From contig NZ_CP080767.1 of NCBI RefSeq assembly GCF_019602855.1, positions 682,001 through 746,000 of the forward strand: a stretch of DNA of 64,000 bases, given 5' to 3'. The notes under the pieces were generated by a model. It saw nothing but the letters and a program-made list of their open reading frames with translations, was not told the DNA's origin and ran no database searches. Below are positions 16,164-24,721 of the stretch, piece after piece. This stretch comes from Cupriavidus pinatubonensis (GTDB lineage Bacteria > Pseudomonadota > Gammaproteobacteria > Burkholderiales > Burkholderiaceae). How positions within the stretch are numbered: position 1 is the stretch's first letter; the number at the start of each line of letters is the position of its first letter. The translations under genes and the position numbers were made by a program.

Positions 16164-17171
16164 ATGTCTGACTTCCGGCGCGCCCTCGCGGTGTGGCTGG
16201 CGCTCGCTGCGGTCGCGGTGGCGGTGTTCCTGCTGTCGCTGGCGTTTGGCAGCGTGCGCATGGACGCCGCGCAACTCTGGCAGGCGCTGACGGGCGCAGA
16301 CACCGGCACCGCGGGCGCCATCGTGCGCGACCTGCGCCTGCCACGTGCCGCCGCGGCATTTGCCTGCGGCGGCCTGCTGGCCTTGTCCGGTGCATTGATG
16401 CAGGTGCTGCTGCGCAATCCGCTGGCCGAGCCCTATGTGCTGGGCGTGTCCGGCGGCGCCGCCACCGGTGCGCTCGGCGCCATGCTGCTGATGCTGCCGC
16501 TATGGGCCGTGCAGGCCGGCGCGGCGAGTGGTGCGTTGCTGTCGATGGTGCTGGTCGCCACGCTCGCGCGGCGTGACCTGCTGCTTCCGCAGGTGCAGGG
16601 CGGCCACCACGAGGCCGGTGCGCGCCTGCTGCTGACCGGCGTGATCCTGGCCTCGGGCTGGGGCGCGCTGATTACGCTGATTCTTGCCGTTGCGCCGGAA
16701 GCGCGTCTGCGCGGCATGCTGTTCTGGCTTACGGGCGATCTGGGCGGCACGGCTGAATATGGCGTCGCGCTGGCCATGCTGGCGCTCGCTGTCTTGCTCG
16801 CCATGCCGATGGCGCGCTCGCTCAATGTGATGCTCCTCGGTGAAACCGTGGCGCAGTCGTTGGGTGTTCGCGTCGGCCGCGTGCGACTGGCCACGTTCGT
16901 GCTCGCCTCACTGTCGATTGCCGTGGCCATCACCACGGCGGGTTCGATCGGCTTTGTCGGCCTGGTGGTGCCGCATCTGGTGCGCCTCGCATGGGGCAAT
17001 GATCAGCGCCTGCTGCTGCCAGCCTCCGCGCTGCTCGGCGGGGCGTTGTTGATGGCCGCCGATCTCATCGCACGTACCGTGATCGCGCCCGCACAGCTGC
17101 CAGTGGGCGTCATTACTGCGTTGCTTGGCGTGCCGACCTTCCTCTACCTGCTGTTGCGGAGGCCGCGATGA
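16164..17171 (+). CDS. FecCD/BtuC-type ABC transporter permease
   Basis: A 335-residue inner-membrane permease with about ten hydrophobic helices, of the FecCD family that moves corrinoids or siderophores. Family blocks include 'LRLPRAAAAFACGGLLALSG', 'LLRNPLAEPYVLGVSGGAA', 'LLGETVAQSLGVRVGRVR' and 'GSIGFVGLVVPHLVRL'. The start is taken as the ATG at 16164; a GTG at 16152 is an alternative, and neither has a clear ribosome site. It follows the receptor gene by about 20 bases and overlaps the ATPase gene (ATGA). Context makes it the BtuC component of the B12 importer, to work with the BtuF-like protein encoded at 21089. Confidence 0.92.
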   Translation: MSDFRRALAVWLALAAVAVAVFLLSLAFGSVRMDAAQLWQALTGADTGTAGAIVRDLRLPRAAAAFACGGLLALSGALMQVLLRNPLAEPYVLGVSGGAATGALGAMLLMLPLWAVQAGAASGALLSMVLVATLARRDLLLPQVQGGHHEAGARLLLTGVILASGWGALITLILAVAPEARLRGMLFWLTGDLGGTAEYGVALAMLALAVLLAMPMARSLNVMLLGETVAQSLGVRVGRVRLATFVLASLSIAVAITTAGSIGFVGLVVPHLVRLAWGNDQRLLLPASALLGGALLMAADLIARTVIAPAQLPVGVITALLGVPTFLYLLLRRPR

Positions 17172-18004
17172 CGCACTGGTCCGAACCCGCAGCCGCATGC
17201 TCCACGCTGTCCCTGCACGACGTGAGCCTGCGCACCGGCACGCGCGTGCTGGTCGATGGCCTGTCGCTCGAGATCGCACCGGGACAGCTCTGGTGCGTGG
17301 CCGGACCCAATGGCGTCGGCAAATCCACGCTGATGGGCGTGCTTTCGGGCCTGCGCCGCGCCGATGGTGGCAGCGCCAGCCTGGACGGCACGCCACTGGA
17401 GCGACTGTCGCCGGCCGCACTGGCACGCCAGCGTGCCTACCTGCCACAGGCCCTGCATGACACGTTCTCGATGTCCGTGCTCGACGCGGTGCGCGTGGGC
17501 CGCCATCCGCACCTGTCCGGCTGGGGCTGGACCGGGCGCGATGACGATGCCGTGGTACGCGCCGCCATTGATGCCATGGACCTTGAAACGCTGTCCGCAC
17601 GCGACGTACTGACGCTGTCCGGCGGTGAACGCCAGCGCGCGGCGCTGGCCGCCGTGCTTGCGCAGCAGGCGCCGCTGCTGCTGCTCGACGAACCCGTCTC
17701 GCACCTGGACTTGCGGCACCAGATCATGGTGCTCGAAGTGCTCGCGTCGCTGGCGCGTGCGGGCCGCCATGCGATCGTCGTGATCCTGCACGACCTGAAC
17801 CTGGCGCGCCGCTACGCCACCCATGCGCTGCTGATGGCCGAAGACGGCACGGCGCTGCATGGCCCGGCACAGCAGGTGCTGACCCCCGAACAATGCTCGC
17901 GCGCGCTGCGCACGCCGATCGTCAGCGTGACTGACGGCGTCCACACCGCGCTGATTCCCGATGGATTTCCCCGCCCGCGGGCGGGCACGAACGAACAATC
18001 ATGA
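17168..18004 (+). CDS. ABC transporter ATP-binding protein (BtuD-type)
   Basis: A 278-residue ATPase. The Walker A motif GPNGVGKST is at 46-54, the signature 'LSGGERQRAAL' begins near residue 150, and the Walker B 'LLLLDEP' is followed by the D-loop 'SHLDLRHQ' and the switch histidine in 'VVILHDLNLARR'. It overlaps the permease gene upstream and the cobO gene downstream by four bases each, so translation is coupled. It powers corrinoid import with the neighbouring permease; siderophore import is the main alternative, but the riboswitch and cob genes favour B12. Confidence 0.93.
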   Translation: MTHWSEPAAACSTLSLHDVSLRTGTRVLVDGLSLEIAPGQLWCVAGPNGVGKSTLMGVLSGLRRADGGSASLDGTPLERLSPAALARQRAYLPQALHDTFSMSVLDAVRVGRHPHLSGWGWTGRDDDAVVRAAIDAMDLETLSARDVLTLSGGERQRAALAAVLAQQAPLLLLDEPVSHLDLRHQIMVLEVLASLARAGRHAIVVILHDLNLARRYATHALLMAEDGTALHGPAQQVLTPEQCSRALRTPIVSVTDGVHTALIPDGFPRPRAGTNEQS

Positions 18005-18642
18005 ACGACAACACGACAGCACAGGGCGGCGGCACGGACGATGGCGGCCGCGACGAGCGCCACAAGGCCCGCATGGTCCGCAAGAAGGAAGTGGTCGACG
18101 CGAAAATCGCCGCCGCGCAGGACGAGCGCGGCGTGATCGTCATCACGACCGGCAATGGCAAGGGAAAGTCGAGCTCAGGCTTCGGCATGGTGGTGCGTGC
18201 GCTCGGCCACGGCATGCGGACCGGCGTGGTGCAGTTCATCAAGGGCGCGCAGCCCACCGGCGAGGAGATGTTCCTTCGCCGCTTCCCCGATGTCTGCGAC
18301 TTCCATGTGATGGGCGAAGGCTACACGTGGGAGACGCAGGACCGCGCGCGTGATGTGGCCAAGGCAGAAGCGGCCTGGGAAGTGGCGCGCGGCATGCTGC
18401 GCGACCCGTCGATCGGGCTCGTGCTGTTCGACGAACTCAACATCGCGCTCAAGCTGCACTATCTTGATGTGGAGCGCGTGGTCGAGGACCTGCGCGCGCG
18501 GCCACCGATGCAGCACGTGGTCATCACCGGCCGTGGCGCGCCGCCGGCGCTGGTGGAAGCAGCGGACACCGTCACCGACATGGTGCCGGTCAAGCACGCG
18601 TTCCAGCAGGGCATCAAGGCGCAGCGCGGCGTGGAGATGTAG
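18001..18642 (+). CDS. cobO: Cob(I)yrinic acid a,c-diamide adenosyltransferase
   Basis: A 213-residue CobA/CobO-type adenosyltransferase that transfers adenosyl from ATP to reduced cobalt in corrinoids. The ATP loop GNGKGKSS lies at 51-58 ('TTGNGKGKSSSGFGMVVRAL'), followed by 'VVQFIKGAQPTGEE', 'WETQDRARDVAKAEAAWE', 'VLFDELNIALKLHYLD' and 'VITGRGAPPALVEAAD', all conserved blocks of the family. It starts inside the end of the ABC ATPase gene. It allows imported cobalamin or cobinamide to be made into the adenosyl form before nucleotide-loop assembly. Confidence 0.95.
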   Translation: MNDNTTAQGGGTDDGGRDERHKARMVRKKEVVDAKIAAAQDERGVIVITTGNGKGKSSSGFGMVVRALGHGMRTGVVQFIKGAQPTGEEMFLRRFPDVCDFHVMGEGYTWETQDRARDVAKAEAAWEVARGMLRDPSIGLVLFDELNIALKLHYLDVERVVEDLRARPPMQHVVITGRGAPPALVEAADTVTDMVPVKHAFQQGIKAQRGVEM

Positions 18643-18688
18643 CGGTACACTGCGCCCGATTCATTTTTATCCGTATTCATTGCGCACC

Positions 18689-19729
18689 ATGCTGTTTCCA
18701 GAAATCGCCCCCCTCGACGACGCGCTGCGTCCGGCCCTGCGGGCCGCCATCGACGACAAGACCAAGCCGCTCGGCGCACTCGGCCGGCTCGAAGACCTCG
18801 CCATGCAGGTCGGCCTGATCTGCGGCACAACGCAACCGGCACTGAAACGACCCACCGTCATCGTCTTTGCCGGCGACCATGGTGTTGCTGATGCGGGCGT
18901 CAGCGCGTATCCGGCCGAGGTCACCGCGCAGATGGTGCTCAATTTCCTGAAGGGCGGAGCGGCCATCAACGTGTTCTCGCGCCTGCACGGCATTGCGCTG
19001 GAAGTCGTCGATGCCGGCGTGCGTGTGCCGCTGCCCGCGTCGCCGGGACTGGTCAATTGCCGGATCGCGGACGGCACGCAGAACTTCGCCGAGACGCAGG
19101 CCATGCGTGCGGAGCAGGCCAGCGCCGCGATGATGGCCGGCATGGCGCGCGTGCTGCGCGCCGCGCAGCAGGGCTGCAACGTGATCGGTTTTGGCGAGAT
19201 GGGCATCGGCAACACCTCGTCCGCAGCGTGCCTCATGAGCCGGCTCACGGGCGTGCCGCTGGCGGACTGCATCGGCCGCGGCACCGGGCTCGACGACGCC
19301 GGCCTTGCGCGCAAGCGCGAGGTGCTGGAGCGCGCGCTTGCGCTGCACGCGGATGCCGTCGCGCCGCTCGATGCATTGGCCGCATTCGGCGGTTTCGAGA
19401 TCGCGATGATGGCGGGCGCCTTCCTGGCCGCGGCCGCGAGCCGCATGGTGATCCTGGTCGACGGCTTCATTGCCTCGGCCGCACTGCTGGTGGCGCACGG
19501 CATCGACGCCCGCGTGCTGCAGTACTGCGTGTTTTCGCACTGCTCGCATGAACGCGGCCACCGCGCACTGCTCGACCACTTCAAGGCCGAGCCGCTGCTG
19601 GCGCTGGACCTGCGTCTCGGCGAAGGGACCGGCGCGGCGCTTGCGTGGCCGCTCGTGTCGTCGGCCGCCGCTTTCCTGAACGAGATGGCCACGTTCAGCG
19701 GTGCAGGCGTCAGCGGCGCCTCGGCCTGA
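18689..19729 (+). CDS. cobT: Nicotinate-nucleotide--dimethylbenzimidazole phosphoribosyltransferase
   Basis: A 346-residue CobT-family enzyme that makes alpha-ribazole phosphate from dimethylbenzimidazole and nicotinate mononucleotide. Visible blocks are 'DKTKPLGALGRLEDLAMQ', 'VFAGDHGVADAGVSAYP', 'FGEMGIGNTSSAACLMSRL' and 'DGFIASAALLVA'. The catalytic glutamate is at about residue 312 in 'LRLGEGTGAALAWPL'. The ATG at 18689 gives the normal length; a longer frame upstream overlaps cobO and is not credible. This gene is called cobU in the Pseudomonas scheme. Confidence 0.95.
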   Translation: MLFPEIAPLDDALRPALRAAIDDKTKPLGALGRLEDLAMQVGLICGTTQPALKRPTVIVFAGDHGVADAGVSAYPAEVTAQMVLNFLKGGAAINVFSRLHGIALEVVDAGVRVPLPASPGLVNCRIADGTQNFAETQAMRAEQASAAMMAGMARVLRAAQQGCNVIGFGEMGIGNTSSAACLMSRLTGVPLADCIGRGTGLDDAGLARKREVLERALALHADAVAPLDALAAFGGFEIAMMAGAFLAAAASRMVILVDGFIASAALLVAHGIDARVLQYCVFSHCSHERGHRALLDHFKAEPLLALDLRLGEGTGAALAWPLVSSAAAFLNEMATFSGAGVSGASA

Positions 19730-19736
19730 CCGCCGC

Positions 19737-20513
19737 ATGGCCGACGAACTGCGCTTCTTCCTGACCGCGCTCGGCTACTTCACGCGCGTGCCGCTGCCGT
19801 CGCCGCTGGCGCAGTGGGTTGGCTATGAGCCGCGCTACCTCAATGCGGCGGCGCGCTACTTTCCACTGGTCGGTCTGATGGTCGGCGGCGTGGCCGTGCT
19901 GGTCACGTGGGGCGCGCTGCAGTGGTGGCCGCCGGGCGTCGCGGTGCTGCTCGGCATGGCCGCTACGTTGCTGCTGACTGGCGCCTTCCACGAGGACGGG
20001 CTTGCCGATTGCGTCGATGCTTTCGGCGGCGCGTGGCGGCGCGAGGACGTGCTGCGCATCATGCACGACTCGCGCATTGGCGCGTTCGGCGCCATCGCGC
20101 TGGTCATCGCGCTGTTGCTCAAGTGGCAACTGCTTGTCGCCATCGGCGCACGCAGCGGATTGCAGGAGCTGTTGCTCGTGCTGCTCGCCGCGCATGGCGC
20201 CAGCCGGGCCATGGCCGTGAGCTATCTGGCAACGCTGGACTACGTGCGCGACGAGGGTAAGGCCAAGCCCGTGGCGCAGCGGCTTGGCGGGGCGGGGCTA
20301 GGCTTTGCACTGTTGTGCGGTGCTGCGCCGCTGGCGCTGGTGTCGCCACTATTCGCTGGTGTGGCGGTAGTTGCGCTGGCAATTCTGCGCTTCTTTCTGG
20401 GTCGCTATTTCGTGCGCCGCATCGGAGGCTATACGGGCGACTGCCTCGGCATGGCGCAGCAACTGGCCGAATTGCTTATCTACCTGGTGGCCGCCGCATG
20501 GACGTGGTCCTGA
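19737..20513 (+). CDS. cobS: Adenosylcobinamide-GDP ribazoletransferase (cobalamin synthase)
   Basis: A 258-residue polytopic membrane enzyme that joins alpha-ribazole (phosphate) to adenosylcobinamide-GDP. The family signature 'TGAFHEDGLADCVDAFGG' with its acidic metal-binding residues is near residues 80-97, followed by 'MHDSRIGAFGAIAL'. The N-terminal 'FLTALGYFTRVPLP' and C-terminal 'RRIGGYTGDCLGMAQQLAEL' blocks are also typical. The start at 19737 lies eight bases after cobT. The last 16 bases overlap the start of the phosphatase gene, again showing tight coupling within the riboswitch operon. Confidence 0.95.
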   Translation: MADELRFFLTALGYFTRVPLPSPLAQWVGYEPRYLNAAARYFPLVGLMVGGVAVLVTWGALQWWPPGVAVLLGMAATLLLTGAFHEDGLADCVDAFGGAWRREDVLRIMHDSRIGAFGAIALVIALLLKWQLLVAIGARSGLQELLLVLLAAHGASRAMAVSYLATLDYVRDEGKAKPVAQRLGGAGLGFALLCGAAPLALVSPLFAGVAVVALAILRFFLGRYFVRRIGGYTGDCLGMAQQLAELLIYLVAAAWTWS

Positions 20514-21088
20514 TTCGTCACGCGCGCCCGCAGGTCGGCGGCGGCATTTGCTACGGCAGTCTGGATTTATGTCTGATGACGCCGGTCGAGCCATCTCCGG
20601 GGGCCATCGTCGCCGCGCTGCCCACACCGCAGCGCGTGCTGACAAGCCCGCTGCGGCGCGCGGCCGAAACGACCCGGCTGCTGATGCAATCGTTGCCTGC
20701 TCACACGCTGGAACCCGAAGTCGAACCACGTCTGGCCGAAATCGACTTCGGCGCCTGGGAAGGGCGTGCGTGGGACGATATTCCGCGCGGCGAACTCGAC
20801 GCACTGGCGCAGGATCTGCTCGATGCCTGTCCGCATGGCGGCGAAACCGCGGCACTCGCCATGGCGCGCGTGTCGGGCTGGGCAGCGTCGTTGGCGGAGG
20901 CAGCCCCGACCGATACCTGCCTGTGGGTAGTCGGCCATGCCGGGCCGATGCGCTTGCTCGCCGCGCACTGGCTCGGGCTGTCGCTGGCGACGACGCTCGG
21001 GTGGGAACTGGGTTTCGGAGCGAGTTGCCTGTTCCGCCTAGGCAGCGGCACGCCCCAGCTCGCGTGGTGGAACCGCAGCGCAGGCTGA
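20498..21088 (+). CDS. cobC: Alpha-ribazole phosphatase (histidine phosphatase family)
   Basis: A 196-residue phosphoglycerate-mutase-like phosphatase. The catalytic 'LIRHARP' motif is at the very N-terminus, 'LTSPLRRAAETTRLL' follows, 'EIDFGAWEGRAWDDI' is mid-protein and the second histidine is in 'WVVGHAGPMRLL'. In the B12 pathway it removes the phosphate from alpha-ribazole 5'-phosphate or adenosylcobalamin 5'-phosphate. Its start lies within the end of cobS (16-bp overlap). It is the last gene of the riboswitch operon and abuts the btuF gene tail to tail. Confidence 0.9.
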   Translation: MDVVLIRHARPQVGGGICYGSLDLCLMTPVEPSPGAIVAALPTPQRVLTSPLRRAAETTRLLMQSLPAHTLEPEVEPRLAEIDFGAWEGRAWDDIPRGELDALAQDLLDACPHGGETAALAMARVSGWAASLAEAAPTDTCLWVVGHAGPMRLLAAHWLGLSLATTLGWELGFGASCLFRLGSGTPQLAWWNRSAG

Positions 21089-21991
21089 TCAGCGCGCGGG
21101 CCGGCGGCTTCGCGCCGTGTCAAGGTCCTTGCAGATCTGCTCGGCGCCCTGTACCACGCGCGGTCCGGCACGAGTAACGAGATCGCCGTCGATCGTGAAC
21201 AGGTTGCCTCGTGCGACCGCCGTGACCTGCTTCCATTTTTCCCACATCGCGAAGTCCGCGAGCGGCCGGTCCGACACCGTGGCACCTGTGCCTGCGGTCA
21301 GCATGACTTCGGGGTTGCCGGCCACCACGGCCTCTACCGACACGGTCGGTACGAGAGGCGATTCATTCGCGAACAGATTGCGGCCGCCGCATAGTGCAAG
21401 CAGGTCGCTCACGAGGTGCTGGCCATTCAGCGTCATCAGCGGCTGTTGCCAGACCTGGTAGAACACGGTGACCGGCGGCTTGGCCGCGTAGGTCTTGCGC
21501 AGCGCTGCCACGCGCTGGCGGAAATCGTCCGCGGCGCGATGGGCCGTGGCTTCCGTGCCGAGCAGCGTGCCAAGCTTTTCGAGATTGTCCGGGATCGACT
21601 CGAGCCGGCGCGGCTCGCTGTAGAACAGCGGCAGGCCCAGCGCACGCAGGCGGTCGGTCTGCTTCTGCGCATTGCCATGGCGCCACACCACGATCAGGTC
21701 CGGCTTGAGCGCCGCAATCCGTTCGAGGTCCAGCGCCTTGTTGTCGCCGACGCGCGGAATATCGCGCGCTTGCGGCGGATAGTCGCTGTAGTGCACGGTG
21801 CCGACGATGCGGTCGCCGCCGCCCGCGGCGTAGAGCAGCTCGGTCACGTGTGGGGCGAGCGAAACCACGCGGCGCGCGGGCTGGGCGAGGGTGACGGTCT
21901 GGCCGGCGTCATCGACAGCCGAAACAGTGGCCATGGCCTGAGTGGTGGCGACAAGCAGCACAGCTGCAGCGATCTGGCGGACGAGGAGCAT
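21089..21991 (-). CDS. btuF: Periplasmic corrinoid-binding protein (BtuF-type)
   Basis: A 300-residue helical-backbone binding protein of the BtuF/FepB class. A signal peptide covers about residues 1-22 ('IAAAVLLVATTQAMA') and there is no lipobox. Typical blocks are 'RRVVSLAPHVTELLYAAGGG', 'RIVGTVHYSDYPPQA', 'RVGDNKALDLERIAALKPDL' and 'VFYQVWQQPLMTLNG'. The ATG at 21991 is chosen because the longer frame runs into the next gene. It delivers B12 to the BtuCD-like transporter whose genes lie in the opposing operon. It ends directly against the cobC phosphatase gene, with no obvious terminator between. Confidence 0.9.
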   Translation of the reverse strand: MLLVRQIAAAVLLVATTQAMATVSAVDDAGQTVTLAQPARRVVSLAPHVTELLYAAGGGDRIVGTVHYSDYPPQARDIPRVGDNKALDLERIAALKPDLIVVWRHGNAQKQTDRLRALGLPLFYSEPRRLESIPDNLEKLGTLLGTEATAHRAADDFRQRVAALRKTYAAKPPVTVFYQVWQQPLMTLNGQHLVSDLLALCGGRNLFANESPLVPTVSVEAVVAGNPEVMLTAGTGATVSDRPLADFAMWEKWKQVTAVARGNLFTIDGDLVTRAGPRVVQGAEQICKDLDTARSRRPAR

Positions 21992-22007
21992 GCGGGTCAG
22001 AGTGCGT

Positions 22008-23030
22008 TCAGGCGCGCGTGACGGCGGACAGCGCGGTTTCCAGTTGTTGCCATGCGTGCGGCGAATCGGGTGGCAGTCCGAGCCGAAGGCCCGGCGCGCA
22101 GTCGCCAGCGGCATCGAAGCGGCGCGTCCAGACGCCATGGCGGGCCAGCGCGTCGTGCAGATTCGCGGCGTGTTGAAGCGGCACCCAGCAGAACAGGGGT
22201 TGCATCACCGGTGCGAGGCCGTGGCTTGCCAGCAGCGCGCGCAGTCGTTCGGCCCACGCGGCCAGACGATCTCGGTTGGCAGCCTGCCAGCCATGGTCGG
22301 CCAGCGCCGCGCGAGCGATCACGCGCGCCGGGCCCGATACGGTCCAGTGGCCCAGCCGTTCGCGCAACGCTTCGAGCAACGCAGCTTCCCCAAGCACGAA
22401 GCCACAGCGTACGCCGGCGAGCCCGTAGAACTTGCCGAGCGAGCGCAGTACCACGAGCCCCGGGGCGCCGCTGTGCGCCGCGACCGAATGCTGCGGCGTG
22501 CAGTCGATAAAGGCCTCATCGACAAGCAGCGTGCCGCCACGCGCGGCCAGCGTCGCATGCCAGGCCAGTAACGTTTGCGGCGCAAGCAAACGGCCTGACG
22601 GGTTATTCGGATTGACCACGACGAGGTGGTCGAGGCCGTCTGCCAGCGATGGCTGGGCGAAGTCCGATTCGCCGAGCAGCACGACGTCATGGCCGGCGGC
22701 GGCGAACGCTGGCGCGTACTCGCTGTAGCCGAGCGCGGCCACGCCGACGCGTCCGCGCGCGAGGAGTTGCGGCAGCGTGCGGATCGCGGCCTGCGAGCCC
22801 GCGACAGGCAGGGCTTGAGGCGCACCGAACGCTTGGGAGGCAATTTCCGCCAGGCCGTCGTTGTCCTCCGGCAGGCGCTGCCAGGCCTCGGCCGGAATCG
22901 GCGGCACGGGGTAGCCCGTCGGATTGATGCCGGTAGACAGGTCCAGCCATTCACCAACAGGCTGGCCATAGCGGCGTACGGCGGCCTGCAGGTCGCCGCC
23001 GTGGCGAATGGGGGCCAGCGCGAATTTCAT
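22008..23030 (-). CDS. Threonine-phosphate decarboxylase (PLP enzyme)
   Basis: A 340-residue fold-type-I aminotransferase-like enzyme that makes (R)-1-amino-2-propanol phosphate, the arm joined to cobyric acid. It begins 'IRHGGDLQAAVRRYG', followed by 'WLDLSTGINP' as in the Salmonella CobD/Pseudomonas CobC family. The substrate-binding 'VVVNPNNPSG' is at 137-146 and the PLP-binding Lys200 is in 'VVLRSLGKFYGLAG'. It is called cobD or cobC depending on nomenclature. Its ATG overlaps the cbiB stop by four bases and it precedes btuF by 16 bases, so btuF, this gene, cbiB and cobP form one minus-strand operon. Confidence 0.93.
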   Translation of the reverse strand: MKFALAPIRHGGDLQAAVRRYGQPVGEWLDLSTGINPTGYPVPPIPAEAWQRLPEDNDGLAEIASQAFGAPQALPVAGSQAAIRTLPQLLARGRVGVAALGYSEYAPAFAAAGHDVVLLGESDFAQPSLADGLDHLVVVNPNNPSGRLLAPQTLLAWHATLAARGGTLLVDEAFIDCTPQHSVAAHSGAPGLVVLRSLGKFYGLAGVRCGFVLGEAALLEALRERLGHWTVSGPARVIARAALADHGWQAANRDRLAAWAERLRALLASHGLAPVMQPLFCWVPLQHAANLHDALARHGVWTRRFDAAGDCAPGLRLGLPPDSPHAWQQLETALSAVTRA

Positions 23031-24007
23031 AGGCTCAACAGGGCAGGGAGCCAGTGCAGCGCCGCGGCGCTGGCAATGGCTATTGCCAGCCAGAGCCACA
23101 GCGTGCGCTGCACCAGTTGCAGGCAGGCCAGCACATGTTCGGCGTCAGGCCGGGCACCAGTGCCCAGCGGCGGACGTGCCTCGATTTCGCCGTGGTAGCG
23201 AGCCGGTCCGCCAAGCGCAACGCCGACGGCGCCTGCGCCGGCAGCCATCACCGGGCCGGCGTTCGGGCTGGACCATGCGGGCGCCTGCGTACGCCAGCAG
23301 CGCAGGGCCTGCACGGTCGCACCGAGCAGTGCATAGGACAGCGCAGTAAGCCGTGCCGGTGCGAGGTTCAGCACATCGTCGAGCTGGGCCGCGGCCCAGC
23401 CGAAATATCGCAGGCGCGGCGTACGATAGCCCCACATCGCGTCGAGCGTGTTGGCGAGACGGAAGGCAACCACGGCGGGTGCGCCGCCCACCAGGAACCA
23501 GAACAGCGCGCCGAAGATCGCGTCATTGCCGTTTTCGAGTGCCGATTCACATGCGGCGCGTGCCAGGGCTTCGCTGTCGGCATCGGCTGTATCGCGCGAG
23601 ACGATACGGGCGGTCAGTGTGCGCGCAGCGTCAAGGTCGCCGCTTGCCAGCGCCGCCGCAATTGGGGCGATGTGTTGCTCGAGACTGCGCGCGCCAAGCG
23701 CGGCATAGAGCGCGACGGCGTGCACCGACCATCCGAGCCATGGATGCCATCGGCTTGCGGCATCGGCCAGCAACGCGATCAGCGCGGCCGGTATCAGCAC
23801 GATCAACAGCCATGCAGCAATGCCGGTGATGCGCTGGCGCCATACGGGCGTGGCTTGCGGAGAACGATTGAGGCGGCGCTCGAGCGCGCTGGCAAGCTTG
23901 CCGAAGCCAACGAGCGGATGCCAGCGCTTCGGTTCGCCGAGCCACTGGTCCAGCCATACGCCAGCCAGCGCCGCGGCCGCGCACGCCGGCCAGGACAACA
24001 TCAGCAT
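23027..24007 (-). CDS. cbiB: Adenosylcobinamide-phosphate synthase (CbiB/CobD membrane protein)
   Basis: A 326-residue polytopic membrane protein that joins the aminopropanol arm to adenosylcobyric acid. The N-terminal signature 'LDQWLGEPKRWHPLVGFGK' and later 'ASGDLDAARTLTARIVSRDT', 'ENGNDAIFGALFWFLVGGA' and 'RLANTLDAMWGYRTPRLRYFG' are characteristic. Two start codons are possible (24007 and 24001); both overlap the end of the cobP gene, which reads in the same direction. It is translationally coupled to the downstream threonine-phosphate decarboxylase gene, whose product supplies its amino-alcohol substrate. Confidence 0.94.
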   Translation of the reverse strand: MLMLSWPACAAAALAGVWLDQWLGEPKRWHPLVGFGKLASALERRLNRSPQATPVWRQRITGIAAWLLIVLIPAALIALLADAASRWHPWLGWSVHAVALYAALGARSLEQHIAPIAAALASGDLDAARTLTARIVSRDTADADSEALARAACESALENGNDAIFGALFWFLVGGAPAVVAFRLANTLDAMWGYRTPRLRYFGWAAAQLDDVLNLAPARLTALSYALLGATVQALRCWRTQAPAWSSPNAGPVMAAGAGAVGVALGGPARYHGEIEARPPLGTGARPDAEHVLACLQLVQRTLWLWLAIAIASAAALHWLPALLSL

Positions 24008-24663
24008 GCGGGGTCAGGGCCCTTGACCGCGACGGGAATGCCCGCGACTAGCAGACGTACGCAATCGGCAGCGGCAGCGAGTTTCTGGTTGAGGCGCCCC
24101 AGTTCATCGACGTAGAAGCGCGTGATCGCGCCCATCGGCACCACGCCGAAGCCGATCTCGTTCGAGACCAGGATCACGTGGCCGGGCAGCGTGGGCAGGG
24201 CGTTGAGCAGCGATTCGATTTCTTCGGCGAAGATATCGGGCGGCGTGATCACACCGTGCTCGGGATAGGTGCGGTCTTTCGGGAACAGCAGATTGTTCAT
24301 CCACAGCGTGACGCAATCCACCAGGATGCAGCCGTCGTGGCGCGCGTGCGCGTAGAGCGCGTCGGCCAGGCGGACCGGCTCTTCGACGAGATGCCAGTCG
24401 GCCGGGCGGCGCGCACGATGCAGCGCGATGCGCACTTCGAGCTCTTCGTCGGTCTGGTCTGGATCCTGGCGTGCGGTGGCAATGTAGGTGACCGGCCCGC
24501 CCTTGATGGCCGCGTGGTCGGTCGCCAGTTGCTCGGCGTAATGGCTCTTGCCCGAGCGCGCGCCGCCCAGCACCAGCGTGAGCTGGTGGGCGCCGTGGCC
24601 GTTCGCGGCCCGGCGAGGCTCCGCGGCCGTGGCAGGCGCGGTGTCGGTGGCCGGTGTTTCCAT
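24001..24663 (-). CDS. cobP: Bifunctional adenosylcobinamide kinase / guanylyltransferase
   Basis: A 220-residue CobU/CobP-type enzyme that phosphorylates adenosylcobinamide and then attaches GMP. The P-loop GGARSGKS is at 33-40, followed by 'YIATARQDPDQTDEELEVRI' and the segment 'HRARRPADWHLVEEP', which normally carries the catalytic His/Arg region. 'LVDCVTLWMNNLL' and 'LVSNEIGFGVVPMGAITR' complete the family pattern. The ATG at 24663 is chosen because longer frames run into the divergent cobQ gene. A lead of about 25 residues, rich in Ala and Thr, precedes the conserved domain. It is the first gene of the minus-strand B12 operon. Confidence 0.94.
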   Translation of the reverse strand: METPATDTAPATAAEPRRAANGHGAHQLTLVLGGARSGKSHYAEQLATDHAAIKGGPVTYIATARQDPDQTDEELEVRIALHRARRPADWHLVEEPVRLADALYAHARHDGCILVDCVTLWMNNLLFPKDRTYPEHGVITPPDIFAEEIESLLNALPTLPGHVILVSNEIGFGVVPMGAITRFYVDELGRLNQKLAAAADCVRLLVAGIPVAVKGPDPAC

Positions 24664-24721
24664 CCGGGTATTGTAGCGGTCGCATCCGATAGCCGCACGG
24701 CGGGTGCGATAATTGGCCGCT

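Noticed and set aside
14667..16274. 535-codon minus-strand frame opposite btuB
   Set aside because: Shadow frame of the TonB receptor; His/Arg/Val-rich with no family signature.
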